The translations under genes and the position numbers were made by a program. A stretch of DNA of 64,000 bases, taken from contig CP076324.1 in the NCBI GenBank assembly GCA_018771605.1, positions 1,116,001-1,180,000 of the forward strand. The letters are read 5' to 3'. This document shows, in pieces, positions 17,049-26,523 of the stretch (positions within the stretch are counted from its first letter, which is position 1; every line of letters begins with the position of its first letter). This stretch comes from Aquificota bacterium. GTDB taxonomy: Bacteria > Aquificota > Aquificia > Aquificales > Aquificaceae. Under the pieces are notes generated by a model. The model was not told the DNA's origin and did not search any database. It was given only the letters and a program-made list of their open reading frames with translations.

Positions 17049-18953
17049 ATGGAAGGGCTACTAATACTACTTTCACCCTTAATAGCCTTTTTGGTAATAG
17101 GCCTATTTGGCTCAAGGCTGGGAGATATGGCATCTGCCATCCTTTGCGTCCTTGGTGGACTTTTCTCCTTTCTTTTCTCCCTCTGGGCCACAGCAAAGGC
17201 ACTCCAAGAACCATTTAGCGTAAAGCTCTATGACTTTTTGCCCCTTGGCAATTACACACTGTCTTTGGGACTCTACTTTGACCCCCTTTCCTCTATTACC
17301 GCCTCTGTAGTGACCTTCGTTGCTACTCTTATCTTCATCTACTCTATTGGTTATATGTCTAACCTCTTTGGCCAGTGGACCTTTAAGTTCTACGCTTACC
17401 TTTCCCTGTTCCTCTTTGCTATGCTTCTGATTGTCTTGTCTGACAACCTTCTTGGCATCTTCTTTGGCTGGGAAGGTGTGGGATTGGCTTCTTACCTTCT
17501 TATAGGCTACTTTCACACACAAAAGAAGGCAGCCAACGCATCTTTGGAAGCCTTTACACTAAACAGAATAGGAGACTGGTTTTTCCTCTTTGGCATAATA
17601 GCAAGCTTTTACCTTTTTGGCACACTAAACATAGTGGAGATATTTAGCAAGCTAAGTGGTGTGGATAAGGCCCTTTTGGGTCTTGCCTGTTTGTTGCTTT
17701 TTGGTGGAGCGGTAGGAAAGTCTGGGCAGTTGCCACTGCACACATGGCTACCAAACGCCATGGCAGGTCCAACGCCAGTGTCAGCCTTGCTACACGCAGC
17801 CACCATGGTAGCGGCAGGAGTCTATATGGTAGCAAGGCTATATCCCATGTTTGAGAGCGCACCACAGAGTTTAAAAGTGGTAGCGGTAATAGGCGGATTA
17901 ACGGCCCTGTTTGCAGCATTGGCAGCAACCTCACACACAGATATAAAGAAGATAATAGCCTTTTCCACCATGAGCCAACTTGGGCTAATGTTTTTGGCCT
18001 TAGGCCTTGGGGACAAGGTAGCGGCCATGTTCCACCTTACCACACACGCCTTTTTCAAAGCCCTACTCTTTTTATCGGCAGGTTCCATAATCCATGCCTT
18101 TCACCACCATGTGCATGACATATACGAGGTAGGCAATTTAAAGAAGTATATGCCCATAACCTACGCAAGCTTTTTAGTAGGAGCCTTAGCATTGGCTGGA
18201 ATATTTCCTCTATCGGGCTTTTGGAGCAAGGACATGATAGTAGCCACGGCCTATGAGGCAAGCTTTGGCTGGGGGCTATTGGCATCGGTAGTAAGCTTAC
18301 TAACAGCCTACTACATATTCAGGGAAGGCTTTGTAATGTTTCATGGCAAAGAGAGGCACCATGGAGAGGAGCCACATGAAAGCCCTGGAGTGATGTTGGT
18401 GCCTATGGTAGTTTTAAGCATAATGGCAGTGGTAGCGGGCTTTTTTGAAGGATGGTATAGCAAAGTTTTTGGAGCGGAGAAAGAATTGCATTTAAACATA
18501 GCGGTGTTGTCAGTGGCCATAGGGCTAACAGGCATAGCCATAGCCTATGTGGTGTATATAAAGGGCATAATAAATCCGGAGAAGGCCTATGAGGCCCTAA
18601 AGCCTTTACATACTACCTTCAAAGAGCAGTTCTTTACAGAAAGGCTTTACCATAAGGTTTTGGCAAAGGGCTATATGTCCCTCTCAAGGGTGCTTTTCTT
18701 GGTGGGGGACAGGTTTATCATAGATGGCTTTCTAAACTTATTAAACTTTCTATACTTTAGGGTGGTTAAGTTCCTTTGGATGAAGCTGGATATAATGCTT
18801 GTGGACCTTTTTATCAATGGTGTGGCAAAGCTTGCCTACTGGACTGGTAAAAAGGTAAGGAATGTACAAACGGGCCTTTTGAATAACTATGTAAGCTTTT
18901 TATTGATTGGTGTGATTTTAATACTTGGCATAATTCTGTACAGTATGAGGTGA
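17049..18953 (+). CDS. nuoL: Complex I antiporter-like subunit NuoL, copy 1
   Basis: Distal proton-pumping subunit with the lateral helix, 634 residues. Key segments: GWEGVGLASYLLIG (conserved Glu), GKSGQLPLHTWLPNAM, HAATMVAAGVYMVAR and SHTDIKKIIAFSTMSQLG (functional Lys). Residues 4-538 are encoded by DNA almost identical to nuoL2, but the C-terminal 95 residues, which form the lateral-helix anchor, are unrelated in sequence and 29 residues longer than in copy 2. Confidence 0.95.
   Translation: MEGLLILLSPLIAFLVIGLFGSRLGDMASAILCVLGGLFSFLFSLWATAKALQEPFSVKLYDFLPLGNYTLSLGLYFDPLSSITASVVTFVATLIFIYSIGYMSNLFGQWTFKFYAYLSLFLFAMLLIVLSDNLLGIFFGWEGVGLASYLLIGYFHTQKKAANASLEAFTLNRIGDWFFLFGIIASFYLFGTLNIVEIFSKLSGVDKALLGLACLLLFGGAVGKSGQLPLHTWLPNAMAGPTPVSALLHAATMVAAGVYMVARLYPMFESAPQSLKVVAVIGGLTALFAALAATSHTDIKKIIAFSTMSQLGLMFLALGLGDKVAAMFHLTTHAFFKALLFLSAGSIIHAFHHHVHDIYEVGNLKKYMPITYASFLVGALALAGIFPLSGFWSKDMIVATAYEASFGWGLLASVVSLLTAYYIFREGFVMFHGKERHHGEEPHESPGVMLVPMVVLSIMAVVAGFFEGWYSKVFGAEKELHLNIAVLSVAIGLTGIAIAYVVYIKGIINPEKAYEALKPLHTTFKEQFFTERLYHKVLAKGYMSLSRVLFLVGDRFIIDGFLNLLNFLYFRVVKFLWMKLDIMLVDLFINGVAKLAYWTGKKVRNVQTGLLNNYVSFLLIGVILILGIILYSMR
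17059..18664 (+). repeat. 1.6-kb near-identical direct repeat, nuoL1 copy
   Basis: Matches 26531-28136 at a constant offset of 9472 bp. By eye I find only about five mismatches in 1606 bp: four in the first 110 bp and one (T/C, Met versus Thr codon) at 18028. The similarity starts at about codon 4 and stops sharply at codon 539, inside the genes. Flanking nuoK and nuoM copies are clearly diverged, so this points to gene conversion rather than a fresh block duplication. Confidence 0.95.
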
Positions 18954-18956
18954 AGC

Positions 18957-20456
18957 ATGGAAGGCTTTCCTTTGATTTCTATAAGTATGATACTGCCTTT
19001 GATAGGCAGTCTTGTAATCCTTATTGCAAGGGAGGCCCTTTCTAGGTGGATAGCTGTAGCCTTTAGCGGTTTTGTTTTTCTCCTTTCTTTGATTTCTTTG
19101 TTCTTCTTTGATTTTTCCAAGGCGCACAAGGTTCAATTTGAGGAAAGGTATAGCCTTATTCCAGAGCTAAACTTAAGCCTTCACCTTGGCTTTGATGGCC
19201 TTTCTTATCTTATGTATATTCTTACCACCCTTACCTCTCTCTCCGCCATACTATGGTCCACAAGGGACCATCAGATAAGCCATAGGTTAAAGGAATACTT
19301 TGTGTGGTTTTTGTTAACAGAGAGCTTCCTGGTGGGTGTTTTTGCCAGCCTTGACCTTATGGTCTTTTATGTCTTTTATGAGCTAACCTTGGTGCCAATG
19401 TTCTTTGTTATAGGTATATGGGGCTACAAGCTAAGGATGTATTCGGCCTATAAGTTCTTCATATATATATTTGTATCCTCCCTCTTTTTGCTTCTTGGTA
19501 TAGTAAGCATTGCGGTCCAGCATTACAAACAGTTTGGTAAGTTTTCCTTCAACTACTTTGACCTTATAAACAACAGGTATAGCCTTGAGTTTGAGGTTTT
19601 TATGTTCCTTTTGTTCCTTATCGCCTTTGCGGTAAAAACGCCCATAGTGCCTTTCCATACATGGCTACCGGACGCCCACGGTGAGGCACCAACGGCTGGT
19701 TCTGTGGTCCTTGCAGCCATACTCCTTAAGATGGGCACCTACGCACTCCTTAGGTTCAACATAGGCCTGTTTCCAGAGGCTTCCGTGTTCCTTATGCCAC
19801 TTATGGTCCTTTGGGGCATATTCTCCATAGTCTTTGCCTCTTGGTTCACCATAAGCCAAAGCAATGTAAAAAGGTTTGTGGCGTACTCTTCCGTTAGCCA
19901 TATGGGCTTTGTAGTAGCTGGTATGTTCCTCCTAAATGCAGAAGGTCTAAGGGCCAGCATTACAGAGATGTTCGCCCATGGCCTTACCTCCTCCGCTCTG
20001 TTTATGATGGCAGGCTTTATATACAACAGGCTTCACAGCTTTAACATGCAGGCCCTAAAAGGTAGTATAAAGTTCATGCCCTTGTTCGCCGTGCTTGTGG
20101 CCATTACAGGCTTTTCCTCCATGGGCCTTCCCGGTGGTTCCTCCTTCTGGGGTAAGTTCCTCACCATAGTGGGTGCAAGAGAATACAGCCTTATACTTGC
20201 CTTCCTTGTAATAGTAGGTGCTTTCTTTAGCGCCGTGTATGTTCTTTACCTTTTGAAAACCCTCTACTTGGATACAAAGGAAGAGAGCAGGCTTGTGCAT
20301 TTTACCGATATAAGGGGTTATAAGCTCCTTGCTTACCTTCTCGTTGTGGTGCCGATGCTTATGGTTGGCTTTCTTCCCTTCCTATTCTTCGCCTTTTATG
20401 ACCCTTACATAGACCACCTTCTAAAAGCCATCATAATAAGGATAGTGGGGGGCTAA
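18957..20456 (+). CDS. nuoM: Complex I antiporter-like subunit NuoM, copy 1
   Basis: Proton-pumping membrane subunit, 499 residues, about 14 helices. The conserved Glu is in YELTLVPMFFVIGIWG and the Lys-containing segments are FAVKTPIVPFHTWLPDAH and SNVKRFVAYSSVSHMG. It differs from NuoM2 throughout, unlike the nuoL copies. It follows nuoL1 by 3 bp. Confidence 0.94.
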   Translation: MEGFPLISISMILPLIGSLVILIAREALSRWIAVAFSGFVFLLSLISLFFFDFSKAHKVQFEERYSLIPELNLSLHLGFDGLSYLMYILTTLTSLSAILWSTRDHQISHRLKEYFVWFLLTESFLVGVFASLDLMVFYVFYELTLVPMFFVIGIWGYKLRMYSAYKFFIYIFVSSLFLLLGIVSIAVQHYKQFGKFSFNYFDLINNRYSLEFEVFMFLLFLIAFAVKTPIVPFHTWLPDAHGEAPTAGSVVLAAILLKMGTYALLRFNIGLFPEASVFLMPLMVLWGIFSIVFASWFTISQSNVKRFVAYSSVSHMGFVVAGMFLLNAEGLRASITEMFAHGLTSSALFMMAGFIYNRLHSFNMQALKGSIKFMPLFAVLVAITGFSSMGLPGGSSFWGKFLTIVGAREYSLILAFLVIVGAFFSAVYVLYLLKTLYLDTKEESRLVHFTDIRGYKLLAYLLVVVPMLMVGFLPFLFFAFYDPYIDHLLKAIIIRIVGG

Positions 20457-20457
20457 G

Positions 20458-21909
20458 ATGGAACAGCTGGTAAGATTGGAATTTCCCAACCTTTGGCTTG
20501 TCCTCCCAGAACTTATAGTACTGATAACGGGCTTTATCCTCTTTAGCTTAGACCTTATATACAAAAGGATAAACCATGCCCTTGCCATAAGCGTAAGCCT
20601 CACAGGCTACATAATAGCTTTGCTCTTTCTTGTCCTAAACCCTAACATGAAGGGAGAAACCTTTTACGGCTTGTATTATAGGGATAGCTTTTCAACTCTG
20701 GTGCAGGTCTTTATGCTCCTCCTTACCATATTCCTCCTTGGCTTTACATACAAGTATTACAAGCACAAAAGGTCCTTATACGGAGAGTTTTATTACATCC
20801 TTAACTTTTCCTTGGTAGGTGGCATGTTCCTTGCCTCTTCCTATAACCTTATAGTGCTTTATGTGGCCCTTGAGGCCGTATCCATATCCTTTTACATCCT
20901 TACGGCCCTTCTTAGGTCCGACTTTAACTCCAAGGAAGGTGCCTTCAAATACCTCATGCTTGGTGGCCTTTCCATAGCCTTGGCCTCTTATGGTGCCGGC
21001 TTTATGTATCTATACTCTGGCTCTTTGGACCTAAGGTATATCCTCACCCATGTAGGTGAAAACCACTACTTTTTAGTTTTGGGCCTTGTGCTTTTCCTTA
21101 TAGGCTTTGCCATAAAGATAGGAGCTGTGCCTTTCCACTTTTGGCTTCCAGATGCCTACCAAGGCGCTCCTACGCCCATAACGGCCTACATGGCTTCCTT
21201 TGGAAAGCTTGCCTTCTTTGCTCCCCTTGTAAGGCTAATGCCCTACGCTCAAGAACACTTCTCCTACGCTTGGATAACCACCGTAGGCATCATATCAGCC
21301 CTCACCATGCTTTATGGAAATCTGACAGCCCTTGTGCAAAAGGATGTAAAGAGGCTTTTGGCTTACTCTTCTATAGCCCATTCTGGATACATAATGGCAG
21401 GTATTGCCATTGCCAAGGTTATCGGCCTAAAGGCTGTGATCTACTTTTTGATAGCCTATGCCCTTATGGGCTTTGGTAGTTTTATGGTGCTTGCCTTGCT
21501 TGAAAGGGTTCCCAACTGGGAAAACAGGCTTGAACAGTTTTCTGGTCTTAGGTTTTCCTCTCCTTGGCTTGCCTTGTCTTTTATGATAATGCTCCTTGCC
21601 CTTCTCGGTGTTCCGCCCACCGTTGGCTTTGTGGGAAAGGCTTTAGTCTTTATGTCCCTTTCCTTTGGAAGCCTTTGGTGGCTTGCCCTTGTGATGATAG
21701 TGGCTACCGGTATATCCACGGGATATTACCTGAGGATAACGGCCCTTATGTTTATGAAGGAGCCTAACGGGGAATTTAGCCTTTCTCTTTCCGGTGCAGA
21801 AAAGTTGCTTATAATGCTTATAACCATAGGCGTTGTCTTGCTCGGTGCTGTGCCTACAATATTATGGAACTTTGTTAGTGCTTCGGCAGAAAACCTTTTT
21901 ATGAGGTAA
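20458..21909 (+). CDS. nuoN: Complex I antiporter-like subunit NuoN, copy 1
   Basis: Proton-pumping membrane subunit next to the quinone-proximal end, 483 residues. Family segments: YVALEAVSISFYILTALLR, IKIGAVPFHFWLPDAYQGAP and QKDVKRLLAYSSIAHSGY. It starts one base after the nuoM1 stop. It closes the first I-N set and is followed after 5 bp by nuoA. Confidence 0.94.
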   Translation: MEQLVRLEFPNLWLVLPELIVLITGFILFSLDLIYKRINHALAISVSLTGYIIALLFLVLNPNMKGETFYGLYYRDSFSTLVQVFMLLLTIFLLGFTYKYYKHKRSLYGEFYYILNFSLVGGMFLASSYNLIVLYVALEAVSISFYILTALLRSDFNSKEGAFKYLMLGGLSIALASYGAGFMYLYSGSLDLRYILTHVGENHYFLVLGLVLFLIGFAIKIGAVPFHFWLPDAYQGAPTPITAYMASFGKLAFFAPLVRLMPYAQEHFSYAWITTVGIISALTMLYGNLTALVQKDVKRLLAYSSIAHSGYIMAGIAIAKVIGLKAVIYFLIAYALMGFGSFMVLALLERVPNWENRLEQFSGLRFSSPWLALSFMIMLLALLGVPPTVGFVGKALVFMSLSFGSLWWLALVMIVATGISTGYYLRITALMFMKEPNGEFSLSLSGAEKLLIMLITIGVVLLGAVPTILWNFVSASAENLFMR

Positions 21910-21914
21910 AAGAT

Positions 21915-22286
21915 ATGGGCTACTTGGCGCTGTTGATATTCTTTGTTATTATGCTTGGCCTTGCGCTGGTCTTTGTGTTTATAAACTATATACTTGGTCC
22001 CAAGTCCCAAGATGCACTTCAGGACTATCCTTATGAATGTGGTGTGCCTTTGTATGATCAATCCGCCCAGGCCACCTTTCATCAAGGTTATTATCTCTTG
22101 GGCCTTTTGCTCCTGCTCTTTGACATAGAAGCTGCCTTTCTCTTTCCTTGGACGGTAGTGTATAGATACCTTGGCGTATTTGGCTTTATTGAGATGTTCC
22201 TATTTATCCTTATACTTACCTACGGGCTTTTATACGCTTGGAGAAGAGGTGCCTTAAACTGGCAGTTTGAAGAAGAAAGTCTATAA
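21915..22286 (+). CDS. nuoA: Complex I subunit NuoA
   Basis: Three-helix membrane subunit near the quinone site, 123 residues. YPYECGVP carries the conserved Cys loop and LLFDIEAAFLFPW the conserved acidic helix. Only one nuoA is in the window. The usual next gene, nuoB, is missing here; nuoCD follows directly. Confidence 0.94.
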   Translation: MGYLALLIFFVIMLGLALVFVFINYILGPKSQDALQDYPYECGVPLYDQSAQATFHQGYYLLGLLLLLFDIEAAFLFPWTVVYRYLGVFGFIEMFLFILILTYGLLYAWRRGALNWQFEEESL

Positions 22287-22298
22287 AGGAGTTGAAAG

Positions 22299-24017
22299 AT
22301 GCCTTGGGCAAAGGGTGAAGACTTTATTGACCTAAAGGAAAGGTTTAGAGAGCTACAGATAGAAGAAAAACCAACCATTACGGCCCTACACATACCAAAA
22401 AGCGACCTTATAGAGCTTCTAAAGGCTTTAAAAGAAGAAAAGGGCTTTAAACTTTTCCTTGACCACTCGGTTATTGACTTTCCAGACAAAAAGCCAAGGT
22501 TCCAGGCCTTTTACATACTCTACAACGTGGATGAAAGGAAAAGAGTAGTAGTAAAAACATGGACCGATGGCGAACTCCCTTCCATAGAAAAGCTCTGGTT
22601 TGCAGGCAAATGGGCCGAAAGGGAATGCTACGATATGTTTGGCATCAAATACGAAGGGCATGAGAACCTTGTAAGGGCCTTTATGTGGGAAACATACCAG
22701 TATTATCCTCTACGGAAGGACTTCCCTCTGGAAGGCTACGCTACCGAATACCTTCCTTCCTTGAACGAGGTCCTTTGGGGCGACAACCTTCAGGGCCTTA
22801 TGAACTACGATAAAATGCACACGCCTGTGCCAACCCTTGAGGACCTTGAGATTACAGAAAAGAAAAGACTAAAAAAGAAGGCACAGATAGTGCTTAATTG
22901 GGGACCCTTGCACCCAGGCACTCACGGAACTATGTGGTTCCTCTTTGACCTTGAAGGGGAAAGGGTCTATCAGTGCGATGTTATATTGGGCCAGCTACAC
23001 AGGGGCGTGGAAAAGCTGGCGGAGAATGAGATGTATAATCAGTTCTTGGTCTACACGGACCGTATGGATTACCTTTCTGCCCTGTGTTCCAATCAGGCAT
23101 GGGTTGTGGCCGTAGAAAGGCTTCTTGGCATAGAGGACCTTGTGCCAGAAAAGGCAAAGTATATAAGGACTATGATGTCCGAGCTTCAAAGGATAAACTC
23201 TCACCTTCTTTGGCTTGGCACCTACGCCCTTGACCTTGGAGCATTGACCATATTCCTATATGCCTTTAAAGAAAGAGAAAAGCTTATGGACATAATAGAG
23301 GGCATAACGGGTGCAAGGCTCACCATATCTTATCCAAGGGTGGGTGGTGTGCGCATGGACCTGCCAGAGGGAGCATTGGAAGTGATAAAGGCCTTTATAA
23401 AGAGATTTCCTAAAGAGCTTAAGGAGTGGGAAACCATACTAAGCAGAAATAGGATTTGGCTAAGGAGAAACATAGGCGTTGGTGTGATAAGTAAAGAGGA
23501 TGTTTATTTCTACGGTCTTACCGGCCCTGTGGCAAGGGGTTCTGGCGTGCCTTATGACCTTAGAAAGTTTGAACCTTACGATGCTTACGGATGGGTGGAG
23601 TTTGATATTCCCGTGGGAGAAAATGGAGATGTTTATGATAGATACCTGGTAAGGCTTGAGGAGATGAGACAAAGCCTTAGGATCATTGAACAGTGTGTGA
23701 ATGTCTTAGAAAGGATGCCTAAGTCAGCGCCCTTCTTTGCCGAATCTCCAGACCCCAAAAAGATAAAGCTTTCCTTGGATGGTATAGGTCTAAAAGTGCC
23801 AGAGGGAGAGATATACTCCTCTGGAGAGAACCCAAGGGGTGAGCTGGGTTTTTACATATACTCCACCGGCGGTATAAAGCCTTACAGGGTAAAGATAAGG
23901 CCCGGCTCCATGTACAATCTATGTATATATCCAAAGCTTATGAAGGATAGGGTTATTGCCGACGCAGTGGCCATTTTGGCAAGCCTTGACCCAGTGGTAG
24001 GAGAAATAGACAGGTAG
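22299..24017 (+). CDS. nuoCD: Complex I fused subunit NuoCD
   Basis: Fusion of NuoC and NuoD, 572 residues. The NuoC part (about 1-185) has AERECYDMFGIKYEGHENL and YPLRKDFPLEGY. The NuoD part starts near LNWGPLHPGTHGTMWF (quinone-site His) and continues with GQLHRGVEKLAE, YTDRMDYLSA (quinone-site Tyr) and ITGARLTISYPRVGGVR. NuoCD fusions are known in other bacteria. The NuoB partner that normally seals the quinone pocket must be encoded outside the window. Confidence 0.93.
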   Translation: MPWAKGEDFIDLKERFRELQIEEKPTITALHIPKSDLIELLKALKEEKGFKLFLDHSVIDFPDKKPRFQAFYILYNVDERKRVVVKTWTDGELPSIEKLWFAGKWAERECYDMFGIKYEGHENLVRAFMWETYQYYPLRKDFPLEGYATEYLPSLNEVLWGDNLQGLMNYDKMHTPVPTLEDLEITEKKRLKKKAQIVLNWGPLHPGTHGTMWFLFDLEGERVYQCDVILGQLHRGVEKLAENEMYNQFLVYTDRMDYLSALCSNQAWVVAVERLLGIEDLVPEKAKYIRTMMSELQRINSHLLWLGTYALDLGALTIFLYAFKEREKLMDIIEGITGARLTISYPRVGGVRMDLPEGALEVIKAFIKRFPKELKEWETILSRNRIWLRRNIGVGVISKEDVYFYGLTGPVARGSGVPYDLRKFEPYDAYGWVEFDIPVGENGDVYDRYLVRLEEMRQSLRIIEQCVNVLERMPKSAPFFAESPDPKKIKLSLDGIGLKVPEGEIYSSGENPRGELGFYIYSTGGIKPYRVKIRPGSMYNLCIYPKLMKDRVIADAVAILASLDPVVGEIDR

Positions 24018-24026
24018 GAGGAAAGG

Positions 24027-25076
24027 ATGGAAGGTGTTTTGGCTTGGCTTGTGATAACCATTATAAAGATACTGGTAATCCTGGGTATAGTGCTTGGCAT
24101 AGGTGCCTACCTTACCCTTGTGGAAAGGAAGGTGGCAGCCCACATTCAAAGAAGACCGGGACCTATGGTAGTAGGATGGCATGGCCTACTACAGCCTTTG
24201 GCAGACGGCCTTAAGCTCCTTACAAAGGAGGACCTATTCCCAAGGTATGGCAACAGGTTTTTGTATAACCTTGCCCTTGTAATGGCCTTAGTACCTGCCA
24301 CCCTTGTTTTTGCAGTAGTCCCCTTTGGCCCAGAGTTTGAAGCTTTTGGTATAAAGATAAAGCCCATACTTACCGACGTAAACGTAGGGCTTCTTCTGGT
24401 TTTTGCCCTTGGTTCCATGGCCGTATTTGCCATAGCCTTGGCTGGCTGGGCCTCCAACTCTAAGTATGCCCTAATAGGCTCTATGAGAAAGGCTGGCATT
24501 ATCATCTCTTATGAAGTGGTCATAACCTTTGCGGTAATGGGACCCATCATATTGGCCGGCACCCTTTCCACCTACGACATAGTTCAAAAGCAGATAGAAC
24601 AAAAGCTTTGGTATATATGGCTTCAGCCCTTGGCCTTTGTGGTTTATATGTTTGCCATGCTGGCGGAAACTGGAAGGGTCCCCTTTGACATACAGGAGGC
24701 CGAGGCAGAGCTGGTGACAGGCTTTACCGTGGAGTATGGTGGTATGAAGTTTGGTCTTTTCCCCCTTGTAGAGTGGTATGTGGAGGTGCTTTCCCTTTCG
24801 GCCATTGCGGTGGTCCTCTTCTTAGGTGGCTGGTCCCCCATAAACATACCCTTTCTTGGCTTTGTAGACCCTCTTTTCTTCCTTGGTCCATTTTCGCCCT
24901 ATGTTTGGTTTGTCTTAAAAGTAAGCCTTCTTTTCCTCTTTGTCCTTTGGCTACACTGGACTCTTCCAAGGTATAGGATTGACCAGATAACCGAAACGGC
25001 ATGGAAGGTAATGCTTCCGCTTACCTTTATTAACTTGGTGCTAACGGCCATAGTGGCACCCCTTGTATGGAGGTAA
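24027..25076 (+). CDS. nuoH: Complex I subunit NuoH
   Basis: Quinone-site membrane subunit linking the arms, 349 residues. VERKVAAHIQRRPGP, LLQPLADGLKLLTKED and ETGRVPFDIQEAEAELVTGF (the Glu-rich E-channel loop) are all present. It has strong SD AGGAGGAAAGG before the ATG. Only one nuoH is present for two sets of J-K-L-M-N genes. Confidence 0.95.
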   Translation: MEGVLAWLVITIIKILVILGIVLGIGAYLTLVERKVAAHIQRRPGPMVVGWHGLLQPLADGLKLLTKEDLFPRYGNRFLYNLALVMALVPATLVFAVVPFGPEFEAFGIKIKPILTDVNVGLLLVFALGSMAVFAIALAGWASNSKYALIGSMRKAGIIISYEVVITFAVMGPIILAGTLSTYDIVQKQIEQKLWYIWLQPLAFVVYMFAMLAETGRVPFDIQEAEAELVTGFTVEYGGMKFGLFPLVEWYVEVLSLSAIAVVLFLGGWSPINIPFLGFVDPLFFLGPFSPYVWFVLKVSLLFLFVLWLHWTLPRYRIDQITETAWKVMLPLTFINLVLTAIVAPLVWR

Positions 25077-25079
25077 AAC

Positions 25080-25703
25080 ATGGTTAAAAAGGTTTTTGAA
25101 AGGCCCTTGAGCTGGTTTGAAAGGATACTCTTCTTGGATTTTATAAAAGGCCTCTCCATAACCATAAGGCATGCCTTCAGAAAAACCATAACCACCCACT
25201 ATCCTTATGAAAAGCTCACGCCACCAAAACGTTTTAGGGGCTTTTTTGGACATAAGGTAGTGGATGGAAGAGAGCCACAGCCCGCCTTTGACGAGTGGGT
25301 GGAGAGGTTTAAGATAAAGGTGGAGCCTGGGAAAAGCAGGTGCGTAGTATGTATGCTTTGCAAAAGGGCATGCCCTGTGCCACAGCTTTTTGAGATAGAG
25401 GGTGAGAAGCTTCCGGATGGGAGAAGAAGGGTCTCAGTCTTTAATATGAACATGATGCTTTGCACCTTTTGCGGTTTTTGCGTAGATGCCTGTCCTGTGG
25501 ACTGCCTTTTCCAGAGTGATATTCATGAGACGGCCAGCTACACAAGGAAGGATGCGGTGCTTGACCTTGAGACCTTAGAAAGGATAGGAAGGGATTGGCA
25601 AAGAAGAAGGGAGGATGAACCAGATAGGATATGGATAGATGACCACCAAAGGCAAAGGCTGTGGTATGAAAACTCCATAAATCTACCGGAGGTAAAAAGG
25701 TGA
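25080..25703 (+). CDS. nuoI: Complex I subunit NuoI, copy 2
   Basis: Second [4Fe-4S] subunit, 207 residues, motifs CVVCMLCKRACP and CTFCGFCVDACP. It shares the ITTHYPYEKLTPPKRFRG and EDEPDRIWIDD segments with copy 1 but is diverged elsewhere and has a longer tail. It belongs to the set that includes A, CD and H. Its end overlaps nuoJ2 by 4 bp. Confidence 0.93.
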   Translation: MVKKVFERPLSWFERILFLDFIKGLSITIRHAFRKTITTHYPYEKLTPPKRFRGFFGHKVVDGREPQPAFDEWVERFKIKVEPGKSRCVVCMLCKRACPVPQLFEIEGEKLPDGRRRVSVFNMNMMLCTFCGFCVDACPVDCLFQSDIHETASYTRKDAVLDLETLERIGRDWQRRREDEPDRIWIDDHQRQRLWYENSINLPEVKR

Positions 25704-26233
25704 TCCAATGGATAGTTTTCTTGCTCTTTTCTGCCTTGGCAATCTTTTCCGCCCTTGGTGTAGTTTTTTTGCCTAATCCTATCTATGTAATACTTGCCCT
25801 TCTTTCCGTTCTCGTTTCTGTGGCTGGTATATTCTTTGTGGCTGGTGCGGAGCTTGTAGGAGCCATCCAGCTACTTATATACGCCGTTGCTGTGGCCGTC
25901 TTTTACGTCTTTGTGCTAACTGCAGTCCCTTGGGAAAAGGCTCTTAAAAAGGACAGCCACTATAGGGTAGCGGGTGTGCTATCCTTTCCTCTTATATTGC
26001 TACTTTACTTGGAGATGGTCCTTGTCTTCCTCATAGGTGTAAGCGTATCTCCCAAAGGTCAATTTAGAGAGCTTATACAAAAGTTTGGCAACACAGAGGT
26101 AGTAGGTGTTATACTGTTTAGTAAGTACTTTTTGGCTTTTGAACTGGTTTCTTTGGTTCTTCTTATTGGTATGATAGGCGCTGTTTTGATAGGAAGGAAG
26201 GAGGCTCAGGTTTATGAAGATGATACCCCTTGA
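25700..26233 (+). CDS. nuoJ: Complex I subunit NuoJ, copy 2
   Basis: Membrane subunit of 177 residues. AGAELVGAIQLLIYAVAVAVFYVFV is the conserved TM3 region and GMIGAVLIGRKEA the C-terminal one. Start is GTG at 25700 (GTGATCCAATGG) overlapping nuoI2; its 3' end overlaps nuoK2 by 20 bp. Confidence 0.92.
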   Translation: MIQWIVFLLFSALAIFSALGVVFLPNPIYVILALLSVLVSVAGIFFVAGAELVGAIQLLIYAVAVAVFYVFVLTAVPWEKALKKDSHYRVAGVLSFPLILLLYLEMVLVFLIGVSVSPKGQFRELIQKFGNTEVVGVILFSKYFLAFELVSLVLLIGMIGAVLIGRKEAQVYEDDTP

Positions 26234-26522
26234 AGCATATTTGATACTTAGCATTGTTCTGTTTGGCCTTGGTGTTTTTGGTATGATAGTGCGCAGGAAT
26301 ATGGTAACAGTGCTTATGAGCATGGAGCTGGCTCTAAATGCGGTAAATATACTTTTCGTAGGTGCAGACGCCCATCTTAGCTTGGTGGATGGCCAGGTCT
26401 TTGCCCTCTTTATTATAGCCCTTGCTGCCGCAGAAGCGGCCGTAGGCCTTGGTATAATAATAGCCATATTTAGGCTAAGGAAGGTAGATTCTACAGATGA
26501 AATAGTGGATATGAGGGGCTAA
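26214..26522 (+). CDS. nuoK: Complex I subunit NuoK, copy 2
   Basis: Three-helix subunit, 102 residues, with the membrane Glu residues in SMELALNAVNILF and AAEAAVGLGIIIAI. The ATG at 26214 lies within nuoJ2; an internal ATG at 26220 is the alternative start. Confidence 0.92.
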   Translation: MKMIPLEAYLILSIVLFGLGVFGMIVRRNMVTVLMSMELALNAVNILFVGADAHLSLVDGQVFALFIIALAAAEAAVGLGIIIAIFRLRKVDSTDEIVDMRG

Positions 26523-26523
26523 G

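Noticed and set aside
17112-18285. Long minus-strand ORFs within nuoL1, repeated in nuoL2
   Set aside because: They are shadows of the coding strand; their conservation only reflects the near-identical DNA.
22299-24017. NuoC-NuoD fusion as a novelty
   Set aside because: Such fusions are known in other bacteria, including enterobacteria.
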